A DNA stretch of 64,000 bases from Hoeflea marina (GTDB lineage: Bacteria; Pseudomonadota; Alphaproteobacteria; Rhizobiales; Rhizobiaceae). Positions within the stretch are counted from its first letter, which is position 1. Every line of letters starts with the position of its first letter. The notes beneath the pieces were generated by a model, which saw nothing but the letters and a program-made list of their open reading frames with translations, was not told where the DNA came from and ran no database searches. The DNA is taken from assembly GCF_003182275.1 (NCBI RefSeq), contig NZ_QGTR01000002.1:186001-250000 (forward strand), given 5' to 3'. The position numbers were made by a program, and so were the translations under genes. This document shows positions 36,930 through 47,886 of the stretch, piece after piece.

Positions 36930-37472
36930 ATGACCACAGGACCGGGGGCTGAAGACGGACGCAAGAGTGGCAACGGGTTCATCCGGGTGGAGGCGGCCGT
37001 CGTCCGGCTCGTCGGGATGCTTCTTGGCGTTGGCCTGATCGTCATGGTCTTGGTCAACGTCGCCAATGCGGTGGGCCGCTATAGCGGCTGGTTCTCCCTT
37101 GTTGGTGCCGATGAACTCCTGGTCTACGGCATGATCTGGATCGTCATGCTCGGCGCGATTCTTGCCGCTCGCAGCCGTGATCATCTCTCGATCAACCTGT
37201 TGCCGACTGCCATGAGCGGTGCGTTGGCAGCGACCGTTCAGATCCTCATCGACATTGCCACGGTCGCCGTGTCCCTCTTTATCGCCTGGCACAGCTTCGT
37301 CTTCATCGGGCGGATCGCGAACCTGAACCAGACCAGCATGGGGCTGGGCATCCCGATGGTCATACCCCACTCGGCGATCCTCGTCGGTTTTGTCGGCATC
37401 GCCGCAGTCACGGCCTTCCTGACAGTCGTCGACATTTCCCGCCTCGCGGTTTCTGAAGGAGATCGCAAATGA
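36930..37472 (+). CDS. TRAP transporter small permease (DctQ-like)
   Basis: The 180-aa protein has four membrane helices (about 25-50, 65-85, 105-125, 148-170) and the DctQ-family segments VNVANAVGRYSGW, EELLVYGMIWIVMLGAI-like and RSRDHLSINLLP. It is the small integral subunit of a tripartite ATP-independent importer. It overlaps the large permease by four bases and is only four bases from the FHMPC dehydrogenase, so it is part of the pathway operon. The substrate is probably a B6 vitamer or a pathway acid. Confidence 0.9.
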   Translation: MTTGPGAEDGRKSGNGFIRVEAAVVRLVGMLLGVGLIVMVLVNVANAVGRYSGWFSLVGADELLVYGMIWIVMLGAILAARSRDHLSINLLPTAMSGALAATVQILIDIATVAVSLFIAWHSFVFIGRIANLNQTSMGLGIPMVIPHSAILVGFVGIAAVTAFLTVVDISRLAVSEGDRK

Positions 37473-38743
37473 GCTGGGTTCTGGGCATCAGCGTCGTCAT
37501 CCTGATTGCACTCGGCGCCCCGATCTTCGTTGCGCTGCTGACTGCCGCGTCGCTGGCGCTGCTTTTCTTCCCCGGCCCCCCGCTGATCGCGCTCCAGCAG
37601 ACGATCTTCGGCGGCCTGGATGCCTACGCGCTCCTCTCGGTGCCGTTCTTCGTCTTTGCCGGCGAACTGATGGCGATCAGCGGCATCGCCGACCGGCTGA
37701 TCAATCTGGTGCGCGCGCTCTTCGGCCGTGTGCCTGGATCGCTCGGGATCGCAGCCCTCGGCGGATCGACCCTGATCGGTACGATCTGCGGCTCTTCCGC
37801 TGCGGCAGTCGCCGCCGTCGGCCGAAACATGTATCCCCAGCTCATCGAGGGCGGTTACGGCAAGCAGCGTGCGGCCGGCATCATCACCTCGAGCGGCGCG
37901 ATCGACATCGTCATCCCGCCCTCGATTGCCATGATCCTCTATGGCGCCTCTGCCGAGCAGTCGATCGCCAAGCTGTTCGTCGCGGGCATCATCCCCGGTG
38001 TCGTCATGGCGCTGCTGATGGCCGGTTACATCTCGTTTTCGGCAATGAGGGCGCGCATCCCTCGGGAAGCGGGTTTCCGTGCCCGGGTTGCCTGGCAGGC
38101 GTTCAGGCAGGCCTTCTGGGCGCTCACCATGCCAGCATTCGTGATGACCGGCATTTATGCGGGTTTCTTCTCGCCCACCGAGGCCGGCGGCTTTGCCTGC
38201 GCCTATGCCGCCTTCATCGGGATCGTGGTCTACCGCACCGTCAACTTCCGCTCATTGCTGGAAGCGGCCATCAGCTCCGCCATGATGACCGCTCGGATCA
38301 TGATCGTGGTCGCTGCCGCAGGCGTCATCAGCTGGGTCCTGACCGTTGAAGGGGTCCCCCAGGCCCTGATCGCGGCCACCGCCGATGCGGGCATGTCGCC
38401 TCTGGGCTTCCTGCTGACCGTGAACCTGCTGCTGCTGGCGATCGGCTGCGTGCTCGACCCGACTTCCGCGATCCTCGTCCTGTCGCCGCTGCTGGTGCCG
38501 ATTGCGGTATCGCTCGGTATCGACCCCATCCACTTCGGCGTGGTCATGACCGTCAACCTCGCCATCGGCATGTTCACGCCGCCCTTCGGTCTCAACATCT
38601 TCGTCGCGCAGTCCGTTCTCGGCTTGCGGACGTCTGACATATACCGCGGCGTTTTGCCCTACATCGGGGTGCAGATCTCCGCTCTCGTCCTCATCACTCT
38701 CATCCCCGCGCTTTCGCTATGGCTGGTCAACGGCATGTCGTGA
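37469..38743 (+). CDS. TRAP transporter large permease (DctM-like)
   Basis: The 424-aa polytopic protein has about twelve hydrophobic segments and the DctM signatures LLSVPFFVFAGELMAISGIADRLI, GSTLIGTICGSSAAAVAAVG, IDIVIPPSIAMILYG and GMFTPPFGLNIFVAQ. It carries out sodium-coupled transport with the small permease and the binding protein encoded next. Length and topology are normal. Confidence 0.93.
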   Translation: MSWVLGISVVILIALGAPIFVALLTAASLALLFFPGPPLIALQQTIFGGLDAYALLSVPFFVFAGELMAISGIADRLINLVRALFGRVPGSLGIAALGGSTLIGTICGSSAAAVAAVGRNMYPQLIEGGYGKQRAAGIITSSGAIDIVIPPSIAMILYGASAEQSIAKLFVAGIIPGVVMALLMAGYISFSAMRARIPREAGFRARVAWQAFRQAFWALTMPAFVMTGIYAGFFSPTEAGGFACAYAAFIGIVVYRTVNFRSLLEAAISSAMMTARIMIVVAAAGVISWVLTVEGVPQALIAATADAGMSPLGFLLTVNLLLLAIGCVLDPTSAILVLSPLLVPIAVSLGIDPIHFGVVMTVNLAIGMFTPPFGLNIFVAQSVLGLRTSDIYRGVLPYIGVQISALVLITLIPALSLWLVNGMS

Positions 38744-38771
38744 GCGCTTCGAAGCACATGGAGCACTGGAA

Positions 38772-39803
38772 ATGACGAAACATACGACACGCTTCACTCT
38801 GACCCGGCGCGCATTTGGCGCGGTCGCGGCACTCTCCTTGATGCTGCCCTTCGCCGGTTCCGCCTATGCGCAGAGCACGATGAAGCTCGCCTCGGCCACC
38901 ATCAACGATGTGCAGCACGAGTGGCAGAAGGAATTCCAGAAGGAAGTTGAGTCCCGCGTCGGCACCGCGCTCAAGGTTGAGATCTACCCGGCCTCGCAGT
39001 TGGGCGCGATCCCGCGCATGTCCGAAGGCGTTCTCCTCGGCACCATCGAAGCCTTCACCACGCCGACCTCCTTCGTGACCAACGTCGATCCGCGCTTTCA
39101 GGCCTTTGATGTGCCCGGCCTCTTCAAGGATGCCGATGAAGTCGACGCGGTGATCCACGACAAGGATTTCCGCGACTACATGGAGACGCTTTTCCTCGAC
39201 AAGGGCGTGCGGATCATCGGCGCAATCTTCAATTCACCGACCCAGATCCTCACCCGCGAACCGGTGACCACTCTTGACGGCTTCAAGGGCCTGAAGGTGC
39301 GAACCTTCGCTTCGCCGCTTCAGATGGAGCCCATGGCGGCGCTCGGTGTGAACCCGACGCCGCTGGCGCTGTCGGAAGTCACCCCGCAGCTGCAGGCGGG
39401 TGGCATCGACGGCATGCTGGCCGGCATCCCGATCCTGACCGCCTTCAAGTTCTATGACACCGCCAAGCACGTCACCAACATCAACATGAACCAGATCGTT
39501 TCGGTGACGCTGGTCAACGAGGCGTGGTTCCAGTCGCAGCCCGAGGAGGTCAGGACCGCGATCATCGAAGCGGGCCGGGCGGCCGAGAAAACCGTCTTCC
39601 CCTGGGGCGTTGAGAACGTCGAACGCGCCGAGAAGGCCTGGCTGGGCAATGGCGGCGAGATCCATACGCTTCCTGACGATCAGCAGGCCGAGCTCCAGGC
39701 GACCTTTGCCAGGGTGGCCGACGAAGTCATCGCCGGCCAGCCCGCAGTCATCGAGGTCAAGGGCCGGATCGTCGCCAAGCTTGAAGAGGTCCGCTCGAAA
39801 TGA
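38772..39803 (+). CDS. TRAP transporter solute-binding protein (DctP-like)
   Basis: The 343-aa protein starts with a twin-arginine-like RR and a hydrophobic signal ending AYA-QS near residue 34. The DctP fold follows: MKLASATINDVQHEWQKEF, RMSEGVLLGTIEAFTTPTSFV, DGFKGLKVRTFASPLQ and the Arg of KVRTF that in this family pairs with a substrate carboxylate. A carboxylated ligand such as 4-pyridoxate or 4-pyridoxolactone-derived acid would therefore be plausible. It closes the TRAP operon. Confidence 0.92.
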   Translation: MTKHTTRFTLTRRAFGAVAALSLMLPFAGSAYAQSTMKLASATINDVQHEWQKEFQKEVESRVGTALKVEIYPASQLGAIPRMSEGVLLGTIEAFTTPTSFVTNVDPRFQAFDVPGLFKDADEVDAVIHDKDFRDYMETLFLDKGVRIIGAIFNSPTQILTREPVTTLDGFKGLKVRTFASPLQMEPMAALGVNPTPLALSEVTPQLQAGGIDGMLAGIPILTAFKFYDTAKHVTNINMNQIVSVTLVNEAWFQSQPEEVRTAIIEAGRAAEKTVFPWGVENVERAEKAWLGNGGEIHTLPDDQQAELQATFARVADEVIAGQPAVIEVKGRIVAKLEEVRSK

Positions 39804-39808
39804 CGATT

Positions 39809-40288
39809 TCAGCCGCTCGCAGCCTCGCAGCTCAAACCGGCTTCGCCACCGGCACGGCAGGAGTAGCGCAACGCCGCCTTCGCCTTGCCGCTGGCAATCG
39901 GCAGGGTGAGCCGCGTGCGGCCGGCTTCGCTGGCACACCAGAGGGCCTCGACCGGCATCCGGTCATCGGTCGCGTTCATCAGGTTGAAGACGCCGGTCTT
40001 CTGGTCGTGCCACAGCGTCAAGGTGAGCTCCTCGCCCGGAGAAACGCGACCGAGTTCGTCGGAGTACCAGTGGGCCAGCGCGGCCTCGCAAACAAGCGGA
40101 ACGCTGGTTTCGTTGACAACCGAAATCTTCACCGGGTCGGCGCCTTCGGTCCCGTGAATGATGCCTGAATAAGGCACATAAGCTCCGCTTCCGGCACTGG
40201 CCGGGAGCGAGGAAAGCCCAGCAGACAGGGCGATGAAAACAACAAACAGTCTGCCAACCGCTTCTGTATTCTGTATTGAAACCGACAA
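39809..40288 (-). CDS. Secreted protein of unknown function in the B6 cluster
   Basis: The 159-aa protein has a signal peptide ending LPASA-GSGAY and a mature beta-rich part with ISVVNETSVPLVCEAALAHWYS, TLTLWHDQKTGVFNLMNATD, ALWCASEAG and two further cysteines near the C-terminus, giving four in all. No start ATG is available; the TTG at 40288 is the best of the upstream TTG codons. It is convergent with the TRAP binding-protein gene and divergent from the Bmp gene, sharing a promoter region of only 16 bases between starts. It resembles small periplasmic hypothetical proteins; no function is assigned. Confidence 0.65.
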   Translation of the reverse strand: MSVSIQNTEAVGRLFVVFIALSAGLSSLPASAGSGAYVPYSGIIHGTEGADPVKISVVNETSVPLVCEAALAHWYSDELGRVSPGEELTLTLWHDQKTGVFNLMNATDDRMPVEALWCASEAGRTRLTLPIASGKAKAALRYSCRAGGEAGLSCEAASG

Positions 40289-40304
40289 CCATTGTGGGAA
40301 CAAC

Positions 40305-41321
40305 ATGATGAAAAACCTGCTTATTTCTGCCGCGCTCAGCGTGGTGCTAGCAGCCCCGGCGTTCGCCGCCGAGGTAGATACCATAGCCATTCTCACTCCG
40401 GAACAGGGAAGTGACTTTGGCTGGAACCAGCAGGGCGTCGACGCTGCCAAGGCTGCAGCCGCCGCGACCGGCGTCAAGATCATCGTCGCCGAAGGCCTCG
40501 GTTACGGTGACGTCCGTGCGCCAATGCGCGAACTTGCCGCCGAAGGTGCCGACCTGCTGATCGCCCATGCCAGCGGCTACAACACCGCCGGCCCGGAAAT
40601 CGCCGGGGAGACCGGCGTGGCCGTCGCCATTGTCGACAGCCCCGACGCTCTCGTCGCCGGCAAGGTCGCCGACTACACCCTTTCGGGTCATGAAGGCGCC
40701 TATCTGGCCGGCCGTCTCGCCGCCAAGATGACCACCACCGGCACCGTCGGTATCGTCGTCTCCGGTGAGCCGCCGTCATGGAACTCGCAGTCGGCCGGCT
40801 TCGCCGAAGGCGTGCACGCCGAGAAGCCGGACACGAAGATCCTCTACTCTGTGATTGGGCCGGCCGCCTATTCGGATGCCGCCGGCGGCAATCGCGTCAC
40901 CACCTCGGTGATCGCAGCCGGTGCGGATATCATCTTCGGCCAGGGCAACGGATCGAGCTTCGGCATGATCCAGGCGGTGGAGTCCAACAAGGCGACCAAC
41001 GGTTCGGACGTGCTCTTCATCGACGTGATCGGCGACAAGTCCTCGCTGGACAAGGGTCATCTTCTGACCTCCGTCCTGTGGGACATGACCCCGGTCTATA
41101 CCGCGATGATCGAGGACCTGAAGGCCGACAAGTTCGGCACCCACGGCTACTCGATCAGCCTGGCCGACGATTCGGTCAAGCTGATCAAGACCCCGCAGGT
41201 CGACGAGAAGGCCTGGGAAGAAGTGATGGCCCTGCGTGAGCAGATCATCTCCGGCGCGATCAAGGTCGAGCCGAAGTTCGATGCCGCGGATGTCCGTGCG
41301 CTGGTCACCGTGGCCGAGTGA
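40305..41321 (+). CDS. Bmp-family ABC transporter substrate-binding protein
   Basis: The 338-aa protein has a signal peptide (LLISAALSVVLAAPAFA-AE) and the BMP (PF02608) fold: VDTIAILTPEQGSDFGWNQQGVD, VAIVDSPDALVAGKVADYTLSGHEGAYLAGRLA and DIIFGQGNGSSFGMIQAVE. Members bind nucleosides, purines or thiamine-like heterocycles, so a pyridine vitamer is a reasonable ligand here. It begins an ABC operon with an ATPase and two permeases that runs directly into 4-pyridoxolactonase. Confidence 0.9.
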   Translation: MMKNLLISAALSVVLAAPAFAAEVDTIAILTPEQGSDFGWNQQGVDAAKAAAAATGVKIIVAEGLGYGDVRAPMRELAAEGADLLIAHASGYNTAGPEIAGETGVAVAIVDSPDALVAGKVADYTLSGHEGAYLAGRLAAKMTTTGTVGIVVSGEPPSWNSQSAGFAEGVHAEKPDTKILYSVIGPAAYSDAAGGNRVTTSVIAAGADIIFGQGNGSSFGMIQAVESNKATNGSDVLFIDVIGDKSSLDKGHLLTSVLWDMTPVYTAMIEDLKADKFGTHGYSISLADDSVKLIKTPQVDEKAWEEVMALREQIISGAIKVEPKFDAADVRALVTVAE

Positions 41322-41323
41322 GC

Positions 41324-42931
41324 ATGTCCGTGGCAATTGCAGCGGAAACCCCGACAAACCTGCCCCCGGAAACGGGGGCAGGTGTCATCGGCGTGCACGG
41401 CGTGACCAAGCGCTTTCCGGGCGTGATCGCGGTCAACAACGTCTCGCTCACCATCCACCCGGGCGAGGTTCACGTCCTGCTCGGCGAGAACGGCGCGGGC
41501 AAGTCGACGCTTGTCGGCATCCTCGCCGGGCTTCAGGAGCCGGACGAGGGCCACCTGTCGCTCAACGGCCAGAGAACGCGGCTGGCCAGCCCCTCGGCCA
41601 GTCTTGATGCGGGCATCAGCACGGTCTTCCAGCATTCCATGCTGGTGCCGACGCTGACCGTGCTCGAAAACCTCACTCTTGGCGCACCCTGGTACGAGCG
41701 CCCGCCGAGGGCGGCGATCGCTGCGCGGATGGAGGAACTCAAGCGTGATTTCGCGCTCTCCCTGCCGCTCTATGCCATCACCGGCGAGTTGTCGCTCGGT
41801 CAGCAGCAGCAGATCGAAATCGCCCGCGCGCTGTTGCGCGACAGCAAGGTGCTGATCCTCGACGAGGCGACGTCCATGCTGACGCCGCAAGGCGCGGAGG
41901 AACTGGGCGCCCGCATGCAGAAGCTGGTCAGGAGTGGCCTGGCGGTGATCTTCATCACCCACAAGCTCGCCGAGGCCTACCGTTTCGGCAACCGGATTTC
42001 AGTCCTCAAGCAAGGCGCCCTCGCCGGCGAGATGGGCCCGGAAGAATTGAAGGGAATGTCGGAAGGCGAGGCCGTGGACAATATTGTCCGCCTGATGTTC
42101 GGCAGCGAGGCCGGTGCCAACTCCATGGAACATCGGGCAAGCACTGCGCGTGCCGAAACCGTTCTGAATGTGGCCGATCTTGCCACCCAGGGCGATGCCA
42201 ACGTCATGGCACTCGAGAACATTTCCCTGACGCTCAAGGCAGGAGAAATTCTCGGTGTGGCCGGGATCGACGGCAATGGCCAGAAGCAGCTGGCCGAGGC
42301 ACTTGCGGGGCAGCGTCCGCTTACAGCCGGTCGGGTCGAACTAGACGGCGAGGACATCACGCGCGCATCGGTCGCCCAGCGCCGAAGCAAGGGTCTGCGG
42401 TACCTCACCGACGACCGGCTCGCCGAGGGGTCGGTCGGCGCATTCCCGATTTCCGAGAACACCGTGCTCAAGGATATCGGCCAGCCGCCGTTCTGGATGA
42501 ACGGTATCGAGCGACCGCAGCGCATCGCGCAGCACGCACGCGACCTGATCGCGAAGTTCTCGGTTCGCACGCCGAGCGAGACCATCCCGATCGGGCGGCT
42601 TTCGGGCGGCAACATCCAGAAGGTGCTGCTCGGTCGGGAACTGTCCGGCGAGGCCCGTGTCGTCGTCTTCAACAAGCCGACCTACGGGCTCGACCTGCAG
42701 AACATCGACACCTCGCGCCAGCGCATCGCCGAAATCGCCGGCAAGGGTCTGGGTGTCGTGCTCATCTCCACCGACCTTGATGAACTCATGGCATTGTCGG
42801 ACCGCATCGCCGTGATGGAGGGTGGCCGCATCCGGGGTGTCGTCGAGAACGACGGAACGGGAGAGACGCTGCGCCTTCGCATCGGCCGGATGATGGCGGG
42901 CGAAGAAGAACACAAACAGGCGACCGCATGA
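41324..42931 (+). CDS. ABC transporter ATP-binding protein, double domain (sugar/nucleoside type)
   Basis: The 535-aa protein fuses two ATPase domains. The first has Walker A GENGAGKST, signature LSLGQQQ and Walker B LILDEATSML. The second has a degenerate Walker A GIDGNGQKQ, signature LSGGNIQK and VVVFNKPTYGLD, in which the Walker B glutamate is replaced, as is common for the second half of this subclass. A short Pro-rich N-terminus precedes them. A GTG at 41318 overlapping the previous stop is an alternative start. Confidence 0.92.
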   Translation: MSVAIAAETPTNLPPETGAGVIGVHGVTKRFPGVIAVNNVSLTIHPGEVHVLLGENGAGKSTLVGILAGLQEPDEGHLSLNGQRTRLASPSASLDAGISTVFQHSMLVPTLTVLENLTLGAPWYERPPRAAIAARMEELKRDFALSLPLYAITGELSLGQQQQIEIARALLRDSKVLILDEATSMLTPQGAEELGARMQKLVRSGLAVIFITHKLAEAYRFGNRISVLKQGALAGEMGPEELKGMSEGEAVDNIVRLMFGSEAGANSMEHRASTARAETVLNVADLATQGDANVMALENISLTLKAGEILGVAGIDGNGQKQLAEALAGQRPLTAGRVELDGEDITRASVAQRRSKGLRYLTDDRLAEGSVGAFPISENTVLKDIGQPPFWMNGIERPQRIAQHARDLIAKFSVRTPSETIPIGRLSGGNIQKVLLGRELSGEARVVVFNKPTYGLDLQNIDTSRQRIAEIAGKGLGVVLISTDLDELMALSDRIAVMEGGRIRGVVENDGTGETLRLRIGRMMAGEEEHKQATA

Positions 42932-44037
42932 CCATGGAAAAAGATATCCATCCTGCTGCGGCGGGCCAGGAAGCCAATGCGGCGGATGCCGCCGGACCGG
43001 CGACGGAGCGCAGCGCCTTTCAGCGCCTGATGACTGTCACCGTCGGACCGATCGTGGCCGCCTTCCTGCTCTCCGCCATCATTCTGATGCTGGTGGGCAT
43101 CAATCCGCTGACCTATTACGGCTACATTCTCGAGCGGTCGCTGCTCTCGGGCCTGGGGCTGGAGCAGACGGCGACGCGCATGGCGCCGCTCCTCTTCCTC
43201 TGCGCGAGCCTGATCATCGCCTTCCGGGCGGGGATCTGGAATCTCGGCACCGACGGGCAGTTTCTGCTCGGGGCCGTCGCGTCGGCCGCCGCCGCGCCGC
43301 TTCTCGTCGGGGTTCTCCCCGGTTGGGCGGTCTTGCTGGTCGGCTTCGCGCTCGCGGCGATCGTCGGCGCGGTCTGGTCGATCATTCCGGCGCTGCTGAA
43401 GGCCTATCAGGGCGTCAACGAGATCATCACAACATTGATGATGTCCTTCCTGGGTGTCCTTCTGGCTTCGACGCTGGTCAAGCTCGCCTTTCGCGATCCG
43501 GCAACCACCGTGCCGCAGACGCGTACCCTGCCGGTCGAGGACCGCCTGCCAAGACTGTTTGACACCACAATCTCGAGCGGGCTTGTCTGGGGCCTGATTG
43601 CGGTGCTGCTGGTCCATCTGATGATGACCCGCACCTCCTTCGGCCTGCGCCTGCGGATGGTGGGCGCCAATCCGGTGGCCGCAACCCATGCCGGTCTTTC
43701 GGTCCCGCTGCTGACATTGGCCACTTTCGGTCTTTCGGCAGGCTTGGCTGGCCTGTCGGGCGCATCCGAGATCCTCGGTGTGGCCGGCAACGTGCCCGCC
43801 AACTGGAATCCTGCCTACGGGCTGATGGTGATTCCGCTGGTCTTCCTCGCGCGCTTCCATGGCGTGGGCGCCATCGTGCTGGTGTTCTTCTATTCGGCGC
43901 TGCTGATCGGCAGCGAGAGCGCCGCCCGACGTCTCGGCGTGCCGCAGAACTTCACCCTTGTGCTGGTGGCGAGCCTGCTGATCTGTCTCGGCCTCGGTGA
44001 ATATGTCGATCAACACAAGCGGAAGAAGGAGCGCTGA
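42928..44037 (+). CDS. ABC transporter permease 1 (BPD_transp_2 family)
   Basis: The 369-aa membrane protein of the RbsC/NupP-like family has about nine or ten helices and conserved GIWNLGTDGQFLLGA and LKAYQGVNEIITTLMMSFLG blocks. The latter is the EAA-like cytoplasmic coupling loop. It overlaps the ATPase gene by four bases. It is paired with the second permease as a heterodimer, as in BmpA-NuoPQ-type nucleoside importers. Confidence 0.92.
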   Translation: MTMEKDIHPAAAGQEANAADAAGPATERSAFQRLMTVTVGPIVAAFLLSAIILMLVGINPLTYYGYILERSLLSGLGLEQTATRMAPLLFLCASLIIAFRAGIWNLGTDGQFLLGAVASAAAAPLLVGVLPGWAVLLVGFALAAIVGAVWSIIPALLKAYQGVNEIITTLMMSFLGVLLASTLVKLAFRDPATTVPQTRTLPVEDRLPRLFDTTISSGLVWGLIAVLLVHLMMTRTSFGLRLRMVGANPVAATHAGLSVPLLTLATFGLSAGLAGLSGASEILGVAGNVPANWNPAYGLMVIPLVFLARFHGVGAIVLVFFYSALLIGSESAARRLGVPQNFTLVLVASLLICLGLGEYVDQHKRKKER

Positions 44038-44038
44038 G

Positions 44039-44974
44039 ATGGGCGGATTGCTGACCGAGGCGTTTCTGTCGTCTCTCTTCACCGGCGCGATCGTCGCTGC
44101 TCTGCCCATGCTGCTGGCCGGTCTCGGCGAGCAGATGTCCGAAAAGGCCGGTGTCCTCAACATCGGCATCGAGGGCATGATGCTGATGGGCGCCTATCTG
44201 GGTTTCTTCGTCGCCTTCAAGACCGAATCCCTGTGGCTGGGTTTTCTGGGCGGCATGGCGGGTGGCATGCTGGTGGCCATCATCATGGCGATTCTCTGCG
44301 TGCGGCTGGGCCTGAACCAGATCGTCATCGGCATCGGCCTGACGCTCGGGGTGGAGGGGCTCACCGCGCTGCTTCACCATTTCCAGTTCTCGCGCACCTA
44401 TCCGCGCCTGCCTGCGCCGGAACGGCTCAATATTCCGGGCCTCAGCGATCTGCCGGTGATCGGGCCGTCGCTCTTCGGCCGGCACCCGATCGTCTACATC
44501 GCGCTGCTTGCCGTCGCGGTCATGGCGATCCTCTATCGCCGCACCAATCTCGGCATGAACCTGCGGGCTGCCGGTGAACGCCCGGCCGCGCTCGATGTGG
44601 CCGGCGGCAACGTGCTCGGCATCCGCATCTTCGCGGTGCTGTTCACCGGCGCGATGGCCGGACTCGGCGGCGCCTACCTCGCCAATATCGGGGCGGGGCT
44701 GTTCGTCCCCTTCATGACCGGCGGCGCCGGCTTCATCGGCATCGTGCTCGCCATGCTGGCGCGCGGCCGACCGCTCTGGGTGCTGATCGGCTCGCTGATC
44801 TTCGGCGCAGCGCTGTCGATGACCACGGCCCTGCAGGTCGCGGGCTCGAACATTCCAACCGATGTGATCCAGATGCTGCCGTTTGCGGCCGTGATGCTGG
44901 TTCTCGTGCTTTTCGGTCGCCGGGCAAAACTGCCCTCGGCCCTGGGCGCAGCCTATGAACGTGGTGCCCGCTAG
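44039..44974 (+). CDS. ABC transporter permease 2 (BPD_transp_2 family)
   Basis: The 311-aa polytopic protein carries EKAGVLNIGIEGMMLMGAY, a typical second-permease signature, and RRTNLGMNLRAAGERPAALDVAGG in the cytoplasmic loop. The ATG at 44039 lies two bases after the first permease stop; earlier in-frame starts would overlap it. The 4-pyridoxolactonase gene follows after 60 bases. Confidence 0.92.
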   Translation: MGGLLTEAFLSSLFTGAIVAALPMLLAGLGEQMSEKAGVLNIGIEGMMLMGAYLGFFVAFKTESLWLGFLGGMAGGMLVAIIMAILCVRLGLNQIVIGIGLTLGVEGLTALLHHFQFSRTYPRLPAPERLNIPGLSDLPVIGPSLFGRHPIVYIALLAVAVMAILYRRTNLGMNLRAAGERPAALDVAGGNVLGIRIFAVLFTGAMAGLGGAYLANIGAGLFVPFMTGGAGFIGIVLAMLARGRPLWVLIGSLIFGAALSMTTALQVAGSNIPTDVIQMLPFAAVMLVLVLFGRRAKLPSALGAAYERGAR

Positions 44975-45841
<867 letters not shown>

Positions 45842-45854
45842 TGGGGAGGAACCG

Positions 45855-47039
45855 ATGAGATATCCTGAAACCAAGCCCCCGGTCTTTACCTTGACCGCCG
45901 GTCCCGTGGACGCCTATCCGGAAGTGCTCCGCGCGCTCGGGACGACGGTGCTCTACGACTACGATCCCGCCTTCCAGGCCTTCTTCGAGGATCTTACCCT
46001 CAAGGCCCAGGAAGCGATGGGCTGCGATCTGCCGCCGCTCATTCTCCAGGGGGAGCCGGTTCTTGCGCTCGAGGGGGCGGCGGCCTCGCTGATCGCCAGG
46101 GACGATGTGGTGCTCAACCTCGCCTCCGGCGTTTACGGCAAGGGCTTCGGCTATTGGGCCGCGCGCTATGCCAGGAAGGTCGAGGAGATCGAGGTGGCAT
46201 ACGACACCGCGATCGATCCCGACCGAGTGCGCGACTTTCTCAAGGCCCACCCGGAAGTGAAGATCGTCTGCGTGTGCCACCACGATACCCCGTCGGGGAC
46301 GCTCAACGATATCGACGCGATCGGCGCCGTTGTGGCGGAAGCCGGTGCGATTCTCATCGTCGATGCGGTCTCCTCCTGGGGCGGCATGGAGACAAGCCCC
46401 GGTTCGAGCCAGGCGGGGATCTACGTCACCGGCCCGAACAAGTGTCTGGGCTGCCCGCCGGCGCTTTCGCTGGTCGCGGTTTCGGAAGCCGCCTGGGCGA
46501 AGATCGAGGCCAATCCCGACGCTCCCTTCGCTTCCATGCTGAGCTTCACCGACTGGAAGAATGCCTGGAAGAAGACGGAGCCGTTCCCTTTCACCCCTTC
46601 GGTGGCCGAACTCAACGGCTTGAGCGTCGCCCTGGATCGCTACCTCGATGAAGGGCCGGAACAGGTCTGGGCACGTCACGCGCTGACGGCCCGGATCTGC
46701 CGTGAAGGGATCAAGGGCATGGGTGTGGAGCTGTGGCCGGCCAGCGAGGACATTGCCTCGCCGACCGCCACGGCGGTCAAGATGCCTGCGGGCATCGACG
46801 CCGGGCTCGTTCTCAAGGAAGCACGGGCCCGCTACGGCGTCTCCATGTCCTCCGGCCGTGCTGAAACCCTCGGCAAGCTGATCCGCATCGGCCACATGGG
46901 CCCGACCGCGCAGCCGGGTTACGCCCTGCTCGCCGTCGCCGCCATGGGCGGGGCTCTGAAGGCACTCGGCGCCAAGGTGGATGTGGTTGCGGGACTCGCT
47001 GCCGCGCAAGCCAGCTGGGACAGAGATATCGACGCATAA
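45855..47039 (+). CDS. ppaT: Pyridoxamine-pyruvate transaminase
   Basis: The enzyme transfers the amino group of pyridoxamine to pyruvate, giving pyridoxal and L-alanine (EC 2.6.1.30), and thus feeds pyridoxamine into the pathway. The 394-aa protein is a class V aminotransferase: FTLTAGPVDAYPEVL at the N-terminus, DAVSSWGG with Asp170, and VTGPNKCLG with the active-site Lys196. The C-terminal RIGHMGPTAQPGYA is also diagnostic. The match to the M. loti enzyme is strong across these blocks. Unlike most relatives it does not use bound PLP. Confidence 0.95.
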   Translation: MRYPETKPPVFTLTAGPVDAYPEVLRALGTTVLYDYDPAFQAFFEDLTLKAQEAMGCDLPPLILQGEPVLALEGAAASLIARDDVVLNLASGVYGKGFGYWAARYARKVEEIEVAYDTAIDPDRVRDFLKAHPEVKIVCVCHHDTPSGTLNDIDAIGAVVAEAGAILIVDAVSSWGGMETSPGSSQAGIYVTGPNKCLGCPPALSLVAVSEAAWAKIEANPDAPFASMLSFTDWKNAWKKTEPFPFTPSVAELNGLSVALDRYLDEGPEQVWARHALTARICREGIKGMGVELWPASEDIASPTATAVKMPAGIDAGLVLKEARARYGVSMSSGRAETLGKLIRIGHMGPTAQPGYALLAVAAMGGALKALGAKVDVVAGLAAAQASWDRDIDA

Positions 47040-47813
<774 letters not shown>

Positions 47814-47886
47814 CGCTTGCTCTCGCTTGCGGCGGTGGACCAGGATCGACATCTGTCCTGCTGCGCCGCCACACGCTGAGAACTGC

